64,000 bases of DNA from Paenibacillus mellifer (GCF_023195895.1 NZ_JALPRK010000020.1:1-64000); one strand, 5' to 3'. Positions 25,810-34,089 are shown, counted from the stretch's first letter. Notes: generated from the sequence alone by a model not told the origin. Made by a program: numbers and translations.

Positions 25810-26951
25810 GAATCCGGGCATTGATTGTTCGCATAATCCGTCAATTCATTCACGATAAACGGACGATGGCGTTGTTGATCGTGGCTCCGCTGCTGGTCTT
25901 ATCCTTGATGTATCTCGTGTTTAACGGCGACGCTTATCAGCCGAAAATCGGCACGGTGCAAATCCCTGCCGCTCTTGCCGACCAATTGAGTAGCGCCGAT
26001 GCCGAAGTGACCGCCTTTGATACGGAGGACAAAGCCCAAGCTGCTTTGGCCGACCAAGAGATCGACGCGGTGATCCGCCTCGATCAAGGCGTACCGCATA
26101 TCGTGCTGGAAGGCAGCGATCCTTCCAAGAACCGGGCGGTCATGCTGCTGATCCAAAAAACGCTGCAAGGCCAAGGCGCTACAAACGCAACGCCACCGCC
26201 CCCGGATCAGAGCGCCAACTCCGCCGCTGACCCTGGCAGCCCGGCAGCGACAAGTCCGAACAGCGCTTCGGCTGGTCCGGGAGGCGCGGCGCAGCAACAA
26301 CCGAAGTTGCAGGCACCGGTGTTCGAATATTTGCACGGAGGGGCGGAGATGTCTTCCTTCGACAGCTTGAGTCCCGTGCTGATCGGTTTGTTTGCCTTCT
26401 TCTTCGTATTCCTGATCGCCGGTGTTTCTTTTCTGAGGGAGCGAACGAGCGGCACGTTGGAGCGGCTGCTTGCAACGCCGCTGCGCCGATGGGAAATCGT
26501 CGTCGGCTACATGGCGGGCTTCGGCATCTTTACGAGTCTGCAGGCGGTGCTGATCGCCGGGTTTACCGTGTATGCGCTCGGCAGCCTGATGGTCGGCTCG
26601 TTCGGGTACGTGCTGCTGATCATGCTGCTGCTTTCGCTCTCGGCTCTTAGCTTCGGCACGCTCCTGTCGGCATTTGCGAATTCGGAATTCCAAATGATTC
26701 AGTTCATCCCGCTCGTCATCGTGCCGCAGGTGTTCTTTTCCGGGTTATTTGACCTGGAGAGCATTTCGCCGTGGCTGCGCTGGATTACCCACATCACGCC
26801 GCTGAAATACGGTGCGGACGCGCTGCGCGGCATCATGATCCGAGGCGAGGGCTGGAGCGGGATCGCGTTGGACGTCTACGTGTTGGCAGGGCTGTCCCTC
26901 GTATTCATGTTCGCCAATGTCCTCGCGTTGCGCAAGCACCGCAAAATATAG
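25806..26951 (+). CDS. ABC-2 type exporter permease
   Basis: About 381 residues. One N-terminal helix (about 18-40), a long extracytoplasmic part, then five to six C-terminal helices with LRERTSGTLERLLATPLRRW, the ABC-2 hallmark. The extracytoplasmic part carries a low-complexity Pro/Ala/Ser/Gln segment (about residues 128-165). The ATG overlaps the ATPase stop; the longer open frame starting inside the ATPase gene is not real. It exports an unknown compound with the preceding ATPase. Confidence 0.93.
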   Translation: MRIRALIVRIIRQFIHDKRTMALLIVAPLLVLSLMYLVFNGDAYQPKIGTVQIPAALADQLSSADAEVTAFDTEDKAQAALADQEIDAVIRLDQGVPHIVLEGSDPSKNRAVMLLIQKTLQGQGATNATPPPPDQSANSAADPGSPAATSPNSASAGPGGAAQQQPKLQAPVFEYLHGGAEMSSFDSLSPVLIGLFAFFFVFLIAGVSFLRERTSGTLERLLATPLRRWEIVVGYMAGFGIFTSLQAVLIAGFTVYALGSLMVGSFGYVLLIMLLLSLSALSFGTLLSAFANSEFQMIQFIPLVIVPQVFFSGLFDLESISPWLRWITHITPLKYGADALRGIMIRGEGWSGIALDVYVLAGLSLVFMFANVLALRKHRKI

Positions 26952-27001
26952 TACGCTGGACAAAGAACCTTAAGATGCGAAGGGAAAGGGGAGAGGCCTC
27001 T

Positions 27002-27673
27002 ATGTCGGACGAGAAAGAGCAGTGGCTGGAGGACCTGATCCGGTTGACGGAAGAAGAGGACACGGAGAAGAAAACGGAGAAGCAGATCAAAATTTTGGAG
27101 GCGGCGACGGAGATTTTTGCCGAGAAAGGGTATGCCGCCACTTCCACCAGCGAAATCGCGCAAAAGGCCGGAGTGGCCGAAGGAACGATTTTCCGTCACT
27201 ATAAGACGAAGAAAGATCTGCTTCTGTCCATCGCCGGACCGATCGTCATCAAGCTGGCTGCGCCGTTCTTGCTGCGGGACTTCGCCAAGATGATCGAGAT
27301 GCCTTATGAGCGGGCGGAGGATTTTTTTCGTGCGTTGGCTAAGGATCGCCTGAAATTTGTCCGTGAGAATATGCGGATCATCAAAATTTTGATCCATGAG
27401 GTGCCGTTCCAGCCGGAGCTGTTGGAGCAGGTGAAAAATTTGGCATCCGAGATCGTTTTTCGGCGGATTGAGAAGGTCGTTCTGCATTTTCAGGAAAAAG
27501 GTCAAATCGTAGATGCGCCGCCATGGCGGATTGCGCGAACCGGAGCCAGCATCGTGATCGGCATGATTCTGGTGCATGTGTTAATCCTGCCGGATTTTCC
27601 TTTTGACGAAGAAGAGGAGATCGAGCGTACGGTGGATCTCCTCATGTACGGCATCGCCGGCCGCTCTCGATAA
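27002..27673 (+). CDS. TetR/AcrR-family regulator of the first ABC exporter
   Basis: About 223 residues. An acidic N-terminal arm (residues 1-25) precedes a TetR helix-turn-helix (ILEAATEIFAEKGYAATSTS, then VAEGTIFRHYKTKKDL) and a C-terminal ligand domain. GGGGAGAGG precedes the ATG. It is third in the exporter operon, so the TGAGT/ACTCA palindromes at the operon promoter are its likely sites, giving negative autoregulation. Confidence 0.92.
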   Translation: MSDEKEQWLEDLIRLTEEEDTEKKTEKQIKILEAATEIFAEKGYAATSTSEIAQKAGVAEGTIFRHYKTKKDLLLSIAGPIVIKLAAPFLLRDFAKMIEMPYERAEDFFRALAKDRLKFVRENMRIIKILIHEVPFQPELLEQVKNLASEIVFRRIEKVVLHFQEKGQIVDAPPWRIARTGASIVIGMILVHVLILPDFPFDEEEEIERTVDLLMYGIAGRSR

Positions 27674-27688
27674 CGATCAAGGGTAATA

Positions 27689-27721
27689 ACCCGCCTGGGC
27701 ATTACGCCCGGGCGGGTTTTT
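27689..27721 (+). terminator. Terminator after the first exporter operon
   Basis: A 12-bp GC-rich stem (ACCCGCCTGGGC with GCCCGGGCGGGT) with loop ATTAC runs into TTTTT. Confidence 0.95.
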
Positions 27722-27763
27722 GCCGTCATAAAGTCAAGCAGCCATGGGCAAGGGGGAGACGGT

Positions 27764-28384
27764 CTAACCCCGGTCTGCCCCGAAATGATCCGGACGGCCG
27801 TTCGGACCGACCAGTCCATAGAAAAGCAGGCTAGTCAATTCTTTGATCAAACGCTGGTTTTTTTCTTTATCCATAGACAGATCGATTTTCGTTCTCGCCT
27901 CGTTAAGAAGATTCAGGTAGAGTAAGAAGGTTTCGGCCGACACGTCTTTGTTGATGTGACCCTCCCGTTGTCCTCCCTCAAAGAAATCCATCATCTGGGG
28001 GAGATACCGCTTATAGATCTCTTCCGTCATGGTTAAGATTTCCGGATTGCTGGACATCATCGTCCTTAAAAATTCGGGATCGACCTTATTCGCAAAATCC
28101 GCCGTCTCAAAGATCATCTTCTCGATTTTCTCCAAAAAAGGTAAATCGCTGCGGAGCATGCGAAGTCGCTCCTCCCAAGCCTCCTCCAGCATTTCGGTTA
28201 CGACTTTGGCGAATAGCTCGTCTTTCGTGCCGAAATAATTGTAAATCGTTACGGGCGACACGCCGGCTTGCTTCGCGATTTCTGCTAGGCTGACTTTGTC
28301 GAAACCGTAAGCCGTAAACAACTCTACGGCGGCGCGTTTGACTTTCTCCCTTTTCTGCTCCGTGCGGCGTTGATATCCATTCAT
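27764..28384 (-). CDS. TetR/AcrR-family regulator of the second ABC exporter
   Basis: A 206-residue protein. N-terminal helix-turn-helix (VKRAAVELFTAYGFDKVSLA, then GVSPVTIYNYFGTKDELF) and a helical ligand domain. It is divergent from the second ABC-2 exporter, with repeated TTCAAAACAT sites between. It converges with the first exporter operon. Confidence 0.92.
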   Translation of the reverse strand: MNGYQRRTEQKREKVKRAAVELFTAYGFDKVSLAEIAKQAGVSPVTIYNYFGTKDELFAKVVTEMLEEAWEERLRMLRSDLPFLEKIEKMIFETADFANKVDPEFLRTMMSSNPEILTMTEEIYKRYLPQMMDFFEGGQREGHINKDVSAETFLLYLNLLNEARTKIDLSMDKEKNQRLIKELTSLLFYGLVGPNGRPDHFGADRG

Positions 28385-28445
28385 TGACGTAATTCACCTC
28401 TATGCCAAGAATACGTTAAGTTTTGTATATTTTCAACTCGATTCA

Positions 28446-28518
28446 TTCAAAACATCTTGACTTCCTCCATCAATCAATGTACATTATGAATGAAATGAAC
28501 ATATATTATTCAAAACAT
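28446..28518 (+). promoter_or_regulatory. Promoter with repeated TTCAAAACAT sites
   Basis: TTGACT (28457-28462) and TACATT (28480-28485) with 17 bp between form a promoter for the exporter. TTCAAAACAT occurs at 28446-28455 and again at 28509-28518, flanking the promoter in direct orientation, with related ATGAATGAAATG between. They are candidate operators for the divergent TetR protein. Confidence 0.6.
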
Positions 28519-28540
28519 TAAATGAGAGGTGTCCTTCAAA

Positions 28541-29431
28541 ATGAGCATTCGCATGGAAGGATTGACGAAGAGATTTTCCAACGGAAAAGGGATATTCGAC
28601 CTGACCTTTTCCGTTAAAAAAGGAGAGGTCCTGGGATATTTAGGGCCAAACGGTGCCGGTAAATCGACGACCATCCGCCATTTGATGGGTTTCTACAAGC
28701 CGGACCGCGGAAAGGCCACGATCGACGGCTTGGATTGCATGCGGCTAAGCGCGGAAGTGATGAAGAAGGTGGGTTATCTCCCCGGGGAAATCTCCTTCCC
28801 GGACGGCATGAACGGACTGCAAGTGCTTGAATTGCTGGGAGGGATGCGCGGGATGAAGGGCACGGCCCGGCGCGATCAATTGATCAAACGGTTTCAGTTC
28901 GATGTGAAGACCCCCATCCGCAAAATGTCCAAAGGGATGAAGCAAAAGGTAGGCATCTTCGCGGCTTTTATGCATGATCCGGCTATTCTCATCCTGGACG
29001 AACCAACCTCCGGCCTGGATCCCTTAATGCAGCAAGTGTTCGTTGATCTGGTGCTCGAAGAGAAGGAACGCGGCAAAACCGTGCTGATGTCCTCCCACAT
29101 GTTCGAGGAAATCGAACGGACCTGCGACCGCGTCGGCATTATCAAAGACGGAAAGCTCATTGCCGTCGAGGGAATCGAAACAATGAAGGCGGCGCAGCGC
29201 AAGATCATCGCGGTCACGTTCCAATCACAGGAAGATGCGGACGCTGTGAAGCGCAGCGGGCTTGACTGCATCAAAGAGGAAGGTCCGAGGCTGCATTTGG
29301 CCGTGCAGGGCAATTATGACCAATTGATCGCGGCATTGGCCGGCCGGGAAATTTTTAATATGGATATGGAGTCGCAAAAACTTGAGGATATTTTTATGCA
29401 CTTTTACGGTACGAAGGAGGCCGCGCGATGA
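28541..29431 (+). CDS. ABC exporter ATPase, second system
   Basis: About 296 residues. Walker A GPNGAGKST, signature MSKGMKQKVG, Walker B ILILDEPTSGLDP, and a C-terminal extension of about 80 residues as in bacitracin- or antibiotic-resistance-type ATPases. ATG 28541 follows GAGAGGTG. It overlaps the permease gene by four bases. Confidence 0.94.
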   Translation: MSIRMEGLTKRFSNGKGIFDLTFSVKKGEVLGYLGPNGAGKSTTIRHLMGFYKPDRGKATIDGLDCMRLSAEVMKKVGYLPGEISFPDGMNGLQVLELLGGMRGMKGTARRDQLIKRFQFDVKTPIRKMSKGMKQKVGIFAAFMHDPAILILDEPTSGLDPLMQQVFVDLVLEEKERGKTVLMSSHMFEEIERTCDRVGIIKDGKLIAVEGIETMKAAQRKIIAVTFQSQEDADAVKRSGLDCIKEEGPRLHLAVQGNYDQLIAALAGREIFNMDMESQKLEDIFMHFYGTKEAAR

Positions 29432-30219
29432 ACCGGGCATTATTCGTTTCGACTTACCGCCGGAATTTGAAGCTGTTCGTGGTTTTTTTGGCGATTACAA
29501 TCTTTTATTTTCTGGCGACGATGGGGATGTTCACCGGCGGCGAGTCCGATCTGTTCGCTGCAATGCCGGAAGCCATGCGTAACGCCTTCGGGATGCAGGA
29601 AGGGATGGAGTCGTTGACCGGATTCATGGCGACGGGATTTTACGGGGCGACCTTCATTATGTTTCTGATGATCTATTGCGTCGTCGTTGCGAACGGTCTA
29701 ATGTCGCATTTAGTGGACCGCGGTTCGATGGCCTATCTATTGGCAACGCCGGTTTCCAGAAGGAGGATCGCAGTAACGCAAGCCGGGGTCCTTATCGTTA
29801 ATTTGTTTCTGATCTCCTTGCTAACTTCGGTAGCGGGTTTGGCATTGGCCCCGGTACTGGTGAACGATGCTAAGCTGGATACGTCCGCTTTCCTGCAAAT
29901 CAATTTGCTCGGATTTTTGTTGTTTTTCGTCATCAGCGGTTATGCGTTCCTGTTCTCCTGCCTGCTGAACGACAGTAAACATACGTTGGCGGCTTCCGGG
30001 TTGCTGTCCGTCTTCTTCTTCATCGCTCAACTCGTGGCGAATATGAGCGGGGAGATGGAATGGTTGCGTGGATTGACGGTGTTGAGCGTTTTTGAGCCGA
30101 TCCAAGTCGCTACAAGCTCGTACGACGTCCTCCCGGCAGCTTTGGGTCTTGGGGCGGCGGGGCTGGTGCTGTATGGAGCGGCCGTATGGATTTTTTCAAA
30201 AAGGGATTTGCCGTTATAA
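29428..30219 (+). CDS. ABC-2 family exporter permease, second system
   Basis: A 263-residue membrane protein with six predicted helices, including FVVFLAITIFYFLATMG near the N-terminus. The ABC-2 family feature AYLLATPVSRRRIAVTQ lies near residue 110. Translationally coupled to its ATPase. Substrate unknown. Followed by a strong terminator. Confidence 0.9.
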   Translation: MNRALFVSTYRRNLKLFVVFLAITIFYFLATMGMFTGGESDLFAAMPEAMRNAFGMQEGMESLTGFMATGFYGATFIMFLMIYCVVVANGLMSHLVDRGSMAYLLATPVSRRRIAVTQAGVLIVNLFLISLLTSVAGLALAPVLVNDAKLDTSAFLQINLLGFLLFFVISGYAFLFSCLLNDSKHTLAASGLLSVFFFIAQLVANMSGEMEWLRGLTVLSVFEPIQVATSSYDVLPAALGLGAAGLVLYGAAVWIFSKRDLPL

Positions 30220-30256
30220 AGGAAGGACGTTGACTGTACGCCCTGTAAGTTCATCG

Positions 30257-30290
30257 GATGCCCATAGTTATCTATGGGTATCTTTTTTTT
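30257..30290 (+). terminator. Terminator after the second exporter operon
   Basis: An 11-bp stem (GATGCCCATAG with CTATGGGTATC, one wobble) is followed by eight Ts. It isolates the exporter from the Met-rich lipoprotein operon that begins just after. Confidence 0.95.
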
Positions 30291-30340
30291 GTCGTAATCC
30301 TTTCGTAAGGCTTTTCTAAGGGTTTCGTAATCGGTTCGTT
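30289..30340 (+). promoter_or_regulatory. Direct repeats of about 11 bp, likely response-regulator boxes
   Basis: Related TTTCGTAA-like units recur every 10-12 bp. TTGTCGTAATCC, TTTCGTAAGGC, TTTTCTAAGGG and TTTCGTAATCGG lie end to end from 30289 to about 30334, followed by TTCGTTC. Direct repeats at one helical turn are how OmpR/PhoB-family dimers bind. An OmpR-family regulator is encoded two genes downstream. A possible -10 (TAAGATAAT) lies about 25 bp further on. Autoregulation of the lipoprotein-regulator-kinase-reductase operon is inferred. Confidence 0.6.
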
Positions 30341-30409
30341 CTTGGATGGTTAGCATTATTCGTTAAGATAATAGGCGAACGAGTCCAAATGACGAAAGGA
30401 AGAGGAACT

Positions 30410-30655
30410 ATGAAGAGAATCGGAGTTATTGTGTTGCTTGGAACCATGCTGACGTTAGCGGCCTGCGGGTCCAAGAACAACGACATGAACAAGGAGAACA
30501 TGAACGATGGAGCCAATGCCTCGACAGAAATGAGCGGTACCGCCGGGAATAGCGAGATGAAGGATGGCGAGATGAGTCGGGACACGATGGGCGAAGAGAT
30601 GAAGGATGGAGAAATGGGCAGCCAGGATATGAAGGACGGCGAGACGGGCAAGTAA
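30410..30655 (+). CDS. Small methionine-rich lipoprotein
   Basis: 81 residues from ATG 30410 (GAAAGGAAGAGG upstream; the frame is open a little further upstream). The signal peptide ends in the lipobox TLAAC, so C19 is lipidated and the rest faces outside. The 63-residue mature part is highly polar with no predicted fold. It holds nine methionines spaced about five residues apart (26, 31, 41, 50, 55, 60, 64, 69, 74), nearly all preceded by Asp, Glu or Asn. MKDGE occurs three times. It heads a cluster encoding a response regulator, a kinase and an MsrP-like molybdoenzyme. The composition recalls MrpX, a Met-rich periplasmic peptide of proteobacteria that is oxidised by hypochlorite and repaired by an MsrP homologue. 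That function is inference here. Confidence 0.85.
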   Translation: MKRIGVIVLLGTMLTLAACGSKNNDMNKENMNDGANASTEMSGTAGNSEMKDGEMSRDTMGEEMKDGEMGSQDMKDGETGK

Positions 30656-30741
30656 TACTAAGGTCGTATCCTAGCCTATAACGCGATATAATGTGACTAA
30701 TAAAACAGGAAGGACTTTCCATAAGCCAGGGGGCCGTGCGG

Positions 30742-31485
30742 TTGAGCGCCAAAATTGTAGTTGCCGACGATGAACAAAATATTACGGATGTCTGCCGCCG
30801 TTACTTGGAACGCGAAGGCTGGACGGTTTGGGTTGCCTCAGACGGGGAGGAGGCGCTGCGCCACTGGGACCAGCATCATCCGGATTTGCTGGTGCTGGAT
30901 CTCATGATGCCGAAGCTTGGCGGCTTGGAGGTATGTGACCGGATTCGGCGGCAGGAGGATACGCCGATTATCATGTTGACGGCCCGCGGCGAGGAAGCCG
31001 ATCGATTGCTGGGCCTCACCATGGGAGCGGACGATTACCTGACCAAACCGTTTAGTCCGCGCGAGTTGGTGCTGCGCATCAAGAATATCTTGCGGCGGTC
31101 CGGCGTTCAAACGGGAGCAGCCGCAGCCGCTTCATCCCGAAGTTTGACCGGCGAAGAAGGAGAGGGGCTGGCGACAATTGCGTTCGATGACTTGGAGATT
31201 TTTCCTCGTGAGCGTCGGGTATTGATCCGGGGAGCGGAAGCGGATTTGACGATGAAGGAATTTGATCTTCTGCATCTGCTCGCGAAGTACCCAGGCAAGG
31301 TGTTCTCGCGCAGTCAGCTGTTGAACCAGATTTGGGATGTGGCGTATGACGGCGATACGACGACGGTGACCGTTCACATCCGCCGGCTGCGCGAGAAAAT
31401 CGAAGCCAACCCTTCCGCCCCGGATTGGATCAAAACGGTGTGGGGGATCGGCTACAAGCTGGAAGCGAGGGGGCAGGAGCGATGA
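30742..31485 (+). CDS. OmpR-family response regulator
   Basis: About 247 residues. The receiver domain (about 4-115) has phospho-acceptor Asp in LLVLDLMMPKLGG and Lys in YLTKPFSP. A linker follows, then a winged-helix trans_reg_C domain (about 145-245) with LTMKEFDLLHLLAKYPGKVF and TVTVHIRRLREKIE. TTG at 30742 is the likely start, eight bases after AGGGGG; a GTG at 30736 is too close to it. It overlaps the kinase gene by four bases. Its probable operator is the direct-repeat block upstream of the lipoprotein. Confidence 0.94.
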   Translation: MSAKIVVADDEQNITDVCRRYLEREGWTVWVASDGEEALRHWDQHHPDLLVLDLMMPKLGGLEVCDRIRRQEDTPIIMLTARGEEADRLLGLTMGADDYLTKPFSPRELVLRIKNILRRSGVQTGAAAAASSRSLTGEEGEGLATIAFDDLEIFPRERRVLIRGAEADLTMKEFDLLHLLAKYPGKVFSRSQLLNQIWDVAYDGDTTTVTVHIRRLREKIEANPSAPDWIKTVWGIGYKLEARGQER

Positions 31486-32585
31486 AGTTGCGCTCTTATC
31501 TCCTGCTGGCGAACCTGGTCAGCATCGCAATGATCATTTTGCTGTTGGTGGCTTTTTATCGATATATGCTTCTGAACAGGGAGCAATTTGTCTGGCTGAC
31601 GATCGCCTCGATCGGCGCGGGTCTGGCGTCGGCGCTGTTGCATTTTGTGCTGGTGCGTCCGCTGGAAGCCTCGGTCAAGCAAATCGGCGAAGGGGCAAGG
31701 CGTATTGCCGGAGGCGATCTGAAGGCTCGGGTCGAGTACACGGGGTTGAAGGAGTTCCGGCAGTTGGCTGACCAGTTCAACCATATGGGCGACAACCTGG
31801 AGTCTAGCTTCAAGCAGGTGACGGCGGCGGAAGCCGCTCAACGTGAACTGGTCGCCAACATGGCCCATGACTTAAGAACGCCGCTGTCTTCGGTTCAGTC
31901 CTACGTCGAGGCGTTGGAGGACGATGTCATTCAGGATGAGGCCGCGTTCCGCCGATACTTAGCCACCATACGGACGGAGACGGTACGGCTGGGGGAGTTG
32001 ATCCAGGATTTATTCGAGCTGTCGACGCTGGAGTCGGCAGGACGGGAAACGGAGGAGTTCCGGATATCGATCGCGGAAAACGTTCTCGTCGAGCTGCTGC
32101 CGCGTTTCGCCAAGCCGTGCGAAGCCAAGTCGCTGCAGTTGAAGGTGCAGTTGCCCGATCGTCCGCTTAAACTTTGGATGGCGCCCCGGCACTTGGAGCG
32201 GGTGCTGCAAAATCTGCTGGAAAATGCCGTAAGGCATTCCCCGCAAGGCGGGACGATTTCGTGCACGGCGATGGAGACTCTCGTCGGTCCGGCGGACAGG
32301 AGGATTCGGTTTGCGATTGTCGATCAAGGACCGGGCGTTCCCCTTGAAGAGAGAGGGCGAATCTTCGAACGGTTTTACCGTTCCGATCGTTCCCGCAGCC
32401 GGGATAGCGGAGGCGCCGGTCTGGGGCTTTCCATCGCGAAGCGGTTGGTGGAGCAATACGGCGGAGAGATCGGCGTGGATGAAGCGGAGGCGGGGGGCAG
32501 TGCATTTTGGTTCACGGTGCTGGAGACCGACGATGGCAGGCAAGCCGAGGGGGATTCAACGAATGAGGAGGCGATGGTGGAATGA
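31482..32585 (+). CDS. Sensor histidine kinase, HAMP/HisKA type
   Basis: About 367 residues. Two helices (about 5-25 and 36-58) are separated by only about ten outside residues, so there is almost no extracellular domain. A HAMP region follows, then HisKA with NMAHDLRTPLSSVQSYVEAL and HATPase with NLLENAVRHSPQGG and GAGLGLSIAKRLVEQYGG. Such short-loop kinases sense within the membrane or through a partner. The partner could be the lipoprotein or the haem-containing membrane module of the downstream gene. The start overlaps the regulator stop, and the end overlaps the next gene by four bases. Confidence 0.93.
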   Translation: MKLRSYLLLANLVSIAMIILLLVAFYRYMLLNREQFVWLTIASIGAGLASALLHFVLVRPLEASVKQIGEGARRIAGGDLKARVEYTGLKEFRQLADQFNHMGDNLESSFKQVTAAEAAQRELVANMAHDLRTPLSSVQSYVEALEDDVIQDEAAFRRYLATIRTETVRLGELIQDLFELSTLESAGRETEEFRISIAENVLVELLPRFAKPCEAKSLQLKVQLPDRPLKLWMAPRHLERVLQNLLENAVRHSPQGGTISCTAMETLVGPADRRIRFAIVDQGPGVPLEERGRIFERFYRSDRSRSRDSGGAGLGLSIAKRLVEQYGGEIGVDEAEAGGSAFWFTVLETDDGRQAEGDSTNEEAMVE

Positions 32586-33862
32586 AGGGAATGCTGGAGC
32601 GTCTGCGCAAGGACTATGGTCGAAAACTCGTCGCCCTGCATGCCTGGAACGGCTGGATCGTCGTGATCCTGGCCCTGACGGGGCTGCTGCTGGTCGGCGG
32701 GTTCTGGCGCGGTTTGTTGGGGGAGGGCCGGGTTTGGCTGAAATGGCTGCATATCGCGGTAGGCATCGCCTCGATCCTCCCGGTCGTTTATTACTTGGTG
32801 TTAGCGGGGAAGCACTGGAAGCAGCTGCGGCAGAAGCCCTGGCAGCGATTTAACGTTATCGTAGTCCTTGGGTTGCTGTTGGGCTGGTTTGGCTCGGGCG
32901 TGCTGCTGTGGCAGTTCAAGGCGGTGGGGCCGAGGGTGTCCAATGCGGCGTTGACCGTGCATGATTTATTGACCTGGATCGGCCTTCCGTATATCATCTA
33001 CCATTCCTTAACCCGGACGAAATGGCTGAAAGAACCGGCTAGACGGTCGATCAAACCTGAGGTACGTCCTGCCGCCGCAGGCAAAGAAGAGAAGCCAGGA
33101 GCCAAACAACACCAAGGCCCATCGTCTCCCCAGCCGGTCTATACCCGCCGGGCGTTTATCCGCGGGGCGATCGGCGTGGGGCTGGCGGTAACGGTCGGCC
33201 CAACCTTTCTCAAATGGCTGGGCAGTTCTCTCGGCAGCATCGGCGGAACGAACACCGTTGATCGGCTGCTTGAGGAGAACGCCAATCGGCTTGTTCCTAA
33301 TCCGGTGCCGCAGCCGGCCTCCGCACAGGTTGTTGGCGGCGGGGCGCAGGGACATTTTCGCGTCTATACGGTGACGGATATCCCGTCCTTCTCCAACGAG
33401 AACTGGTCGTTTACGATCGACGGTTTGGTGAACAACAAGTTTAAGTGGGGCTGGGAGGACTTTCTTAAGCAGGAGCGTACGGTGCAGGTCAGCGATTTTC
33501 ACTGTGTCACAGGCTGGTCGGTGTACAAGAATACTTGGGAAGGGATTCCGCTGCGAGTGCTGCTCAAGAAAGCCGGGGTGAAGCCGGGTGCCCAAACGGT
33601 GAAGTTCTATTCGGGGGACGGCGTCTACACCGATACGCTTACCTTGGAGCAGGCGGATATGGAGGATGTCATGGTAGCGGTGATGCACGACGGTAAGCCA
33701 ATTCCGAGTGATTTGGGCGGTCCCGTAAGACTGATCGTGCCTAAAATGTATGCTTACAAGTCGGTGAAGTGGCTGACGCGGATCGAGCTGATCGAAGGCG
33801 AGCATGTCGGATATTGGGAGCAGCGCGGCTATTCCAATGATGCATGGGTGGGACTTAGCTGA
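32582..33862 (+). CDS. Fused haem-b membrane module and MsrP/YedY-like molybdopterin oxidoreductase
   Basis: 426 residues. Residues 15-141 contain four hydrophobic helices with histidines at 20, 57, 127 and 141, placed like haem-b ligands of cytochrome b561-type proteins. A basic cytoplasmic linker leads to a twin-arginine motif, TRRAFIRG, at 188-195, then a fifth helix (about 193-212). The rest (about 255-426) is a sulfite-oxidase-fold molybdopterin domain with the Mo-ligand Cys at 308 in SDFHCVTGWS and the GGPVRLIVPKMYAYKSVKWL block. E. coli splits these roles between MsrP (catalytic, Tat-exported) and MsrQ (haem membrane partner), which repair methionine sulfoxide in envelope proteins. Here both lie in one chain, though the four-helix module need not be homologous to MsrQ. 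It ends an operon with a Met-rich lipoprotein. Sulfite or another substrate remains possible. Confidence 0.88.
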   Translation: MKGMLERLRKDYGRKLVALHAWNGWIVVILALTGLLLVGGFWRGLLGEGRVWLKWLHIAVGIASILPVVYYLVLAGKHWKQLRQKPWQRFNVIVVLGLLLGWFGSGVLLWQFKAVGPRVSNAALTVHDLLTWIGLPYIIYHSLTRTKWLKEPARRSIKPEVRPAAAGKEEKPGAKQHQGPSSPQPVYTRRAFIRGAIGVGLAVTVGPTFLKWLGSSLGSIGGTNTVDRLLEENANRLVPNPVPQPASAQVVGGGAQGHFRVYTVTDIPSFSNENWSFTIDGLVNNKFKWGWEDFLKQERTVQVSDFHCVTGWSVYKNTWEGIPLRVLLKKAGVKPGAQTVKFYSGDGVYTDTLTLEQADMEDVMVAVMHDGKPIPSDLGGPVRLIVPKMYAYKSVKWLTRIELIEGEHVGYWEQRGYSNDAWVGLS

Positions 33863-33884
33863 TAGGTCGTCGTATAGGAAAAAG

Positions 33885-33916
33885 AAGCCGGATACTCCTT
33901 TCAGGGGTCCGGCTTT
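33885..33916 (+). terminator. Terminator after the molybdoenzyme gene
   Basis: AAGCCGGA (33885-33892) pairs with TCCGGCTT (33908-33915), enclosing a 15-base loop that can pair further (CTCC/GGGG). The T-tail is short (TTTCATTGATTTC). Confidence 0.7.
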
Positions 33917-34059
33917 CATTGATTTCATCTATCCGTTCCCTTCTTTTGAGGATTATCTCGTTGCATCAGGCAACAGCCTCGTACTCGATCCCCCCCCAAT
34001 TCTGAACGAAAGGGATAATCGTGCAAAGGAGGTGTGAGAAGATACTGTCCGCTCAGTAA

Positions 34060-34089
34060 TTGACAATGATAATCATTATCAATTATACT
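34060..34089 (+). promoter_or_regulatory. Fur-controlled promoter of the flavodoxin operon
   Basis: A consensus TTGACA (34060-34065) and TATACT (34084-34089) are 18 bp apart. The spacer holds a perfect 7-1-7 Fur box, TGATAATCATTATCA (34067-34081), so Fur would block polymerase directly. Confidence 0.9.

Noticed and set aside
27764-30219. Second ABC exporter as a recent duplication of the first
   Set aside because: ATPases, permeases, regulators and operators differ clearly, and the regulator position differs (divergent versus downstream), so these are independent systems.
30661-30741. Separate promoter between the lipoprotein and the response regulator
   Set aside because: A TATAAT lies at 30687-30692, but no -35 is found at the right distance; a weak internal promoter cannot be excluded.
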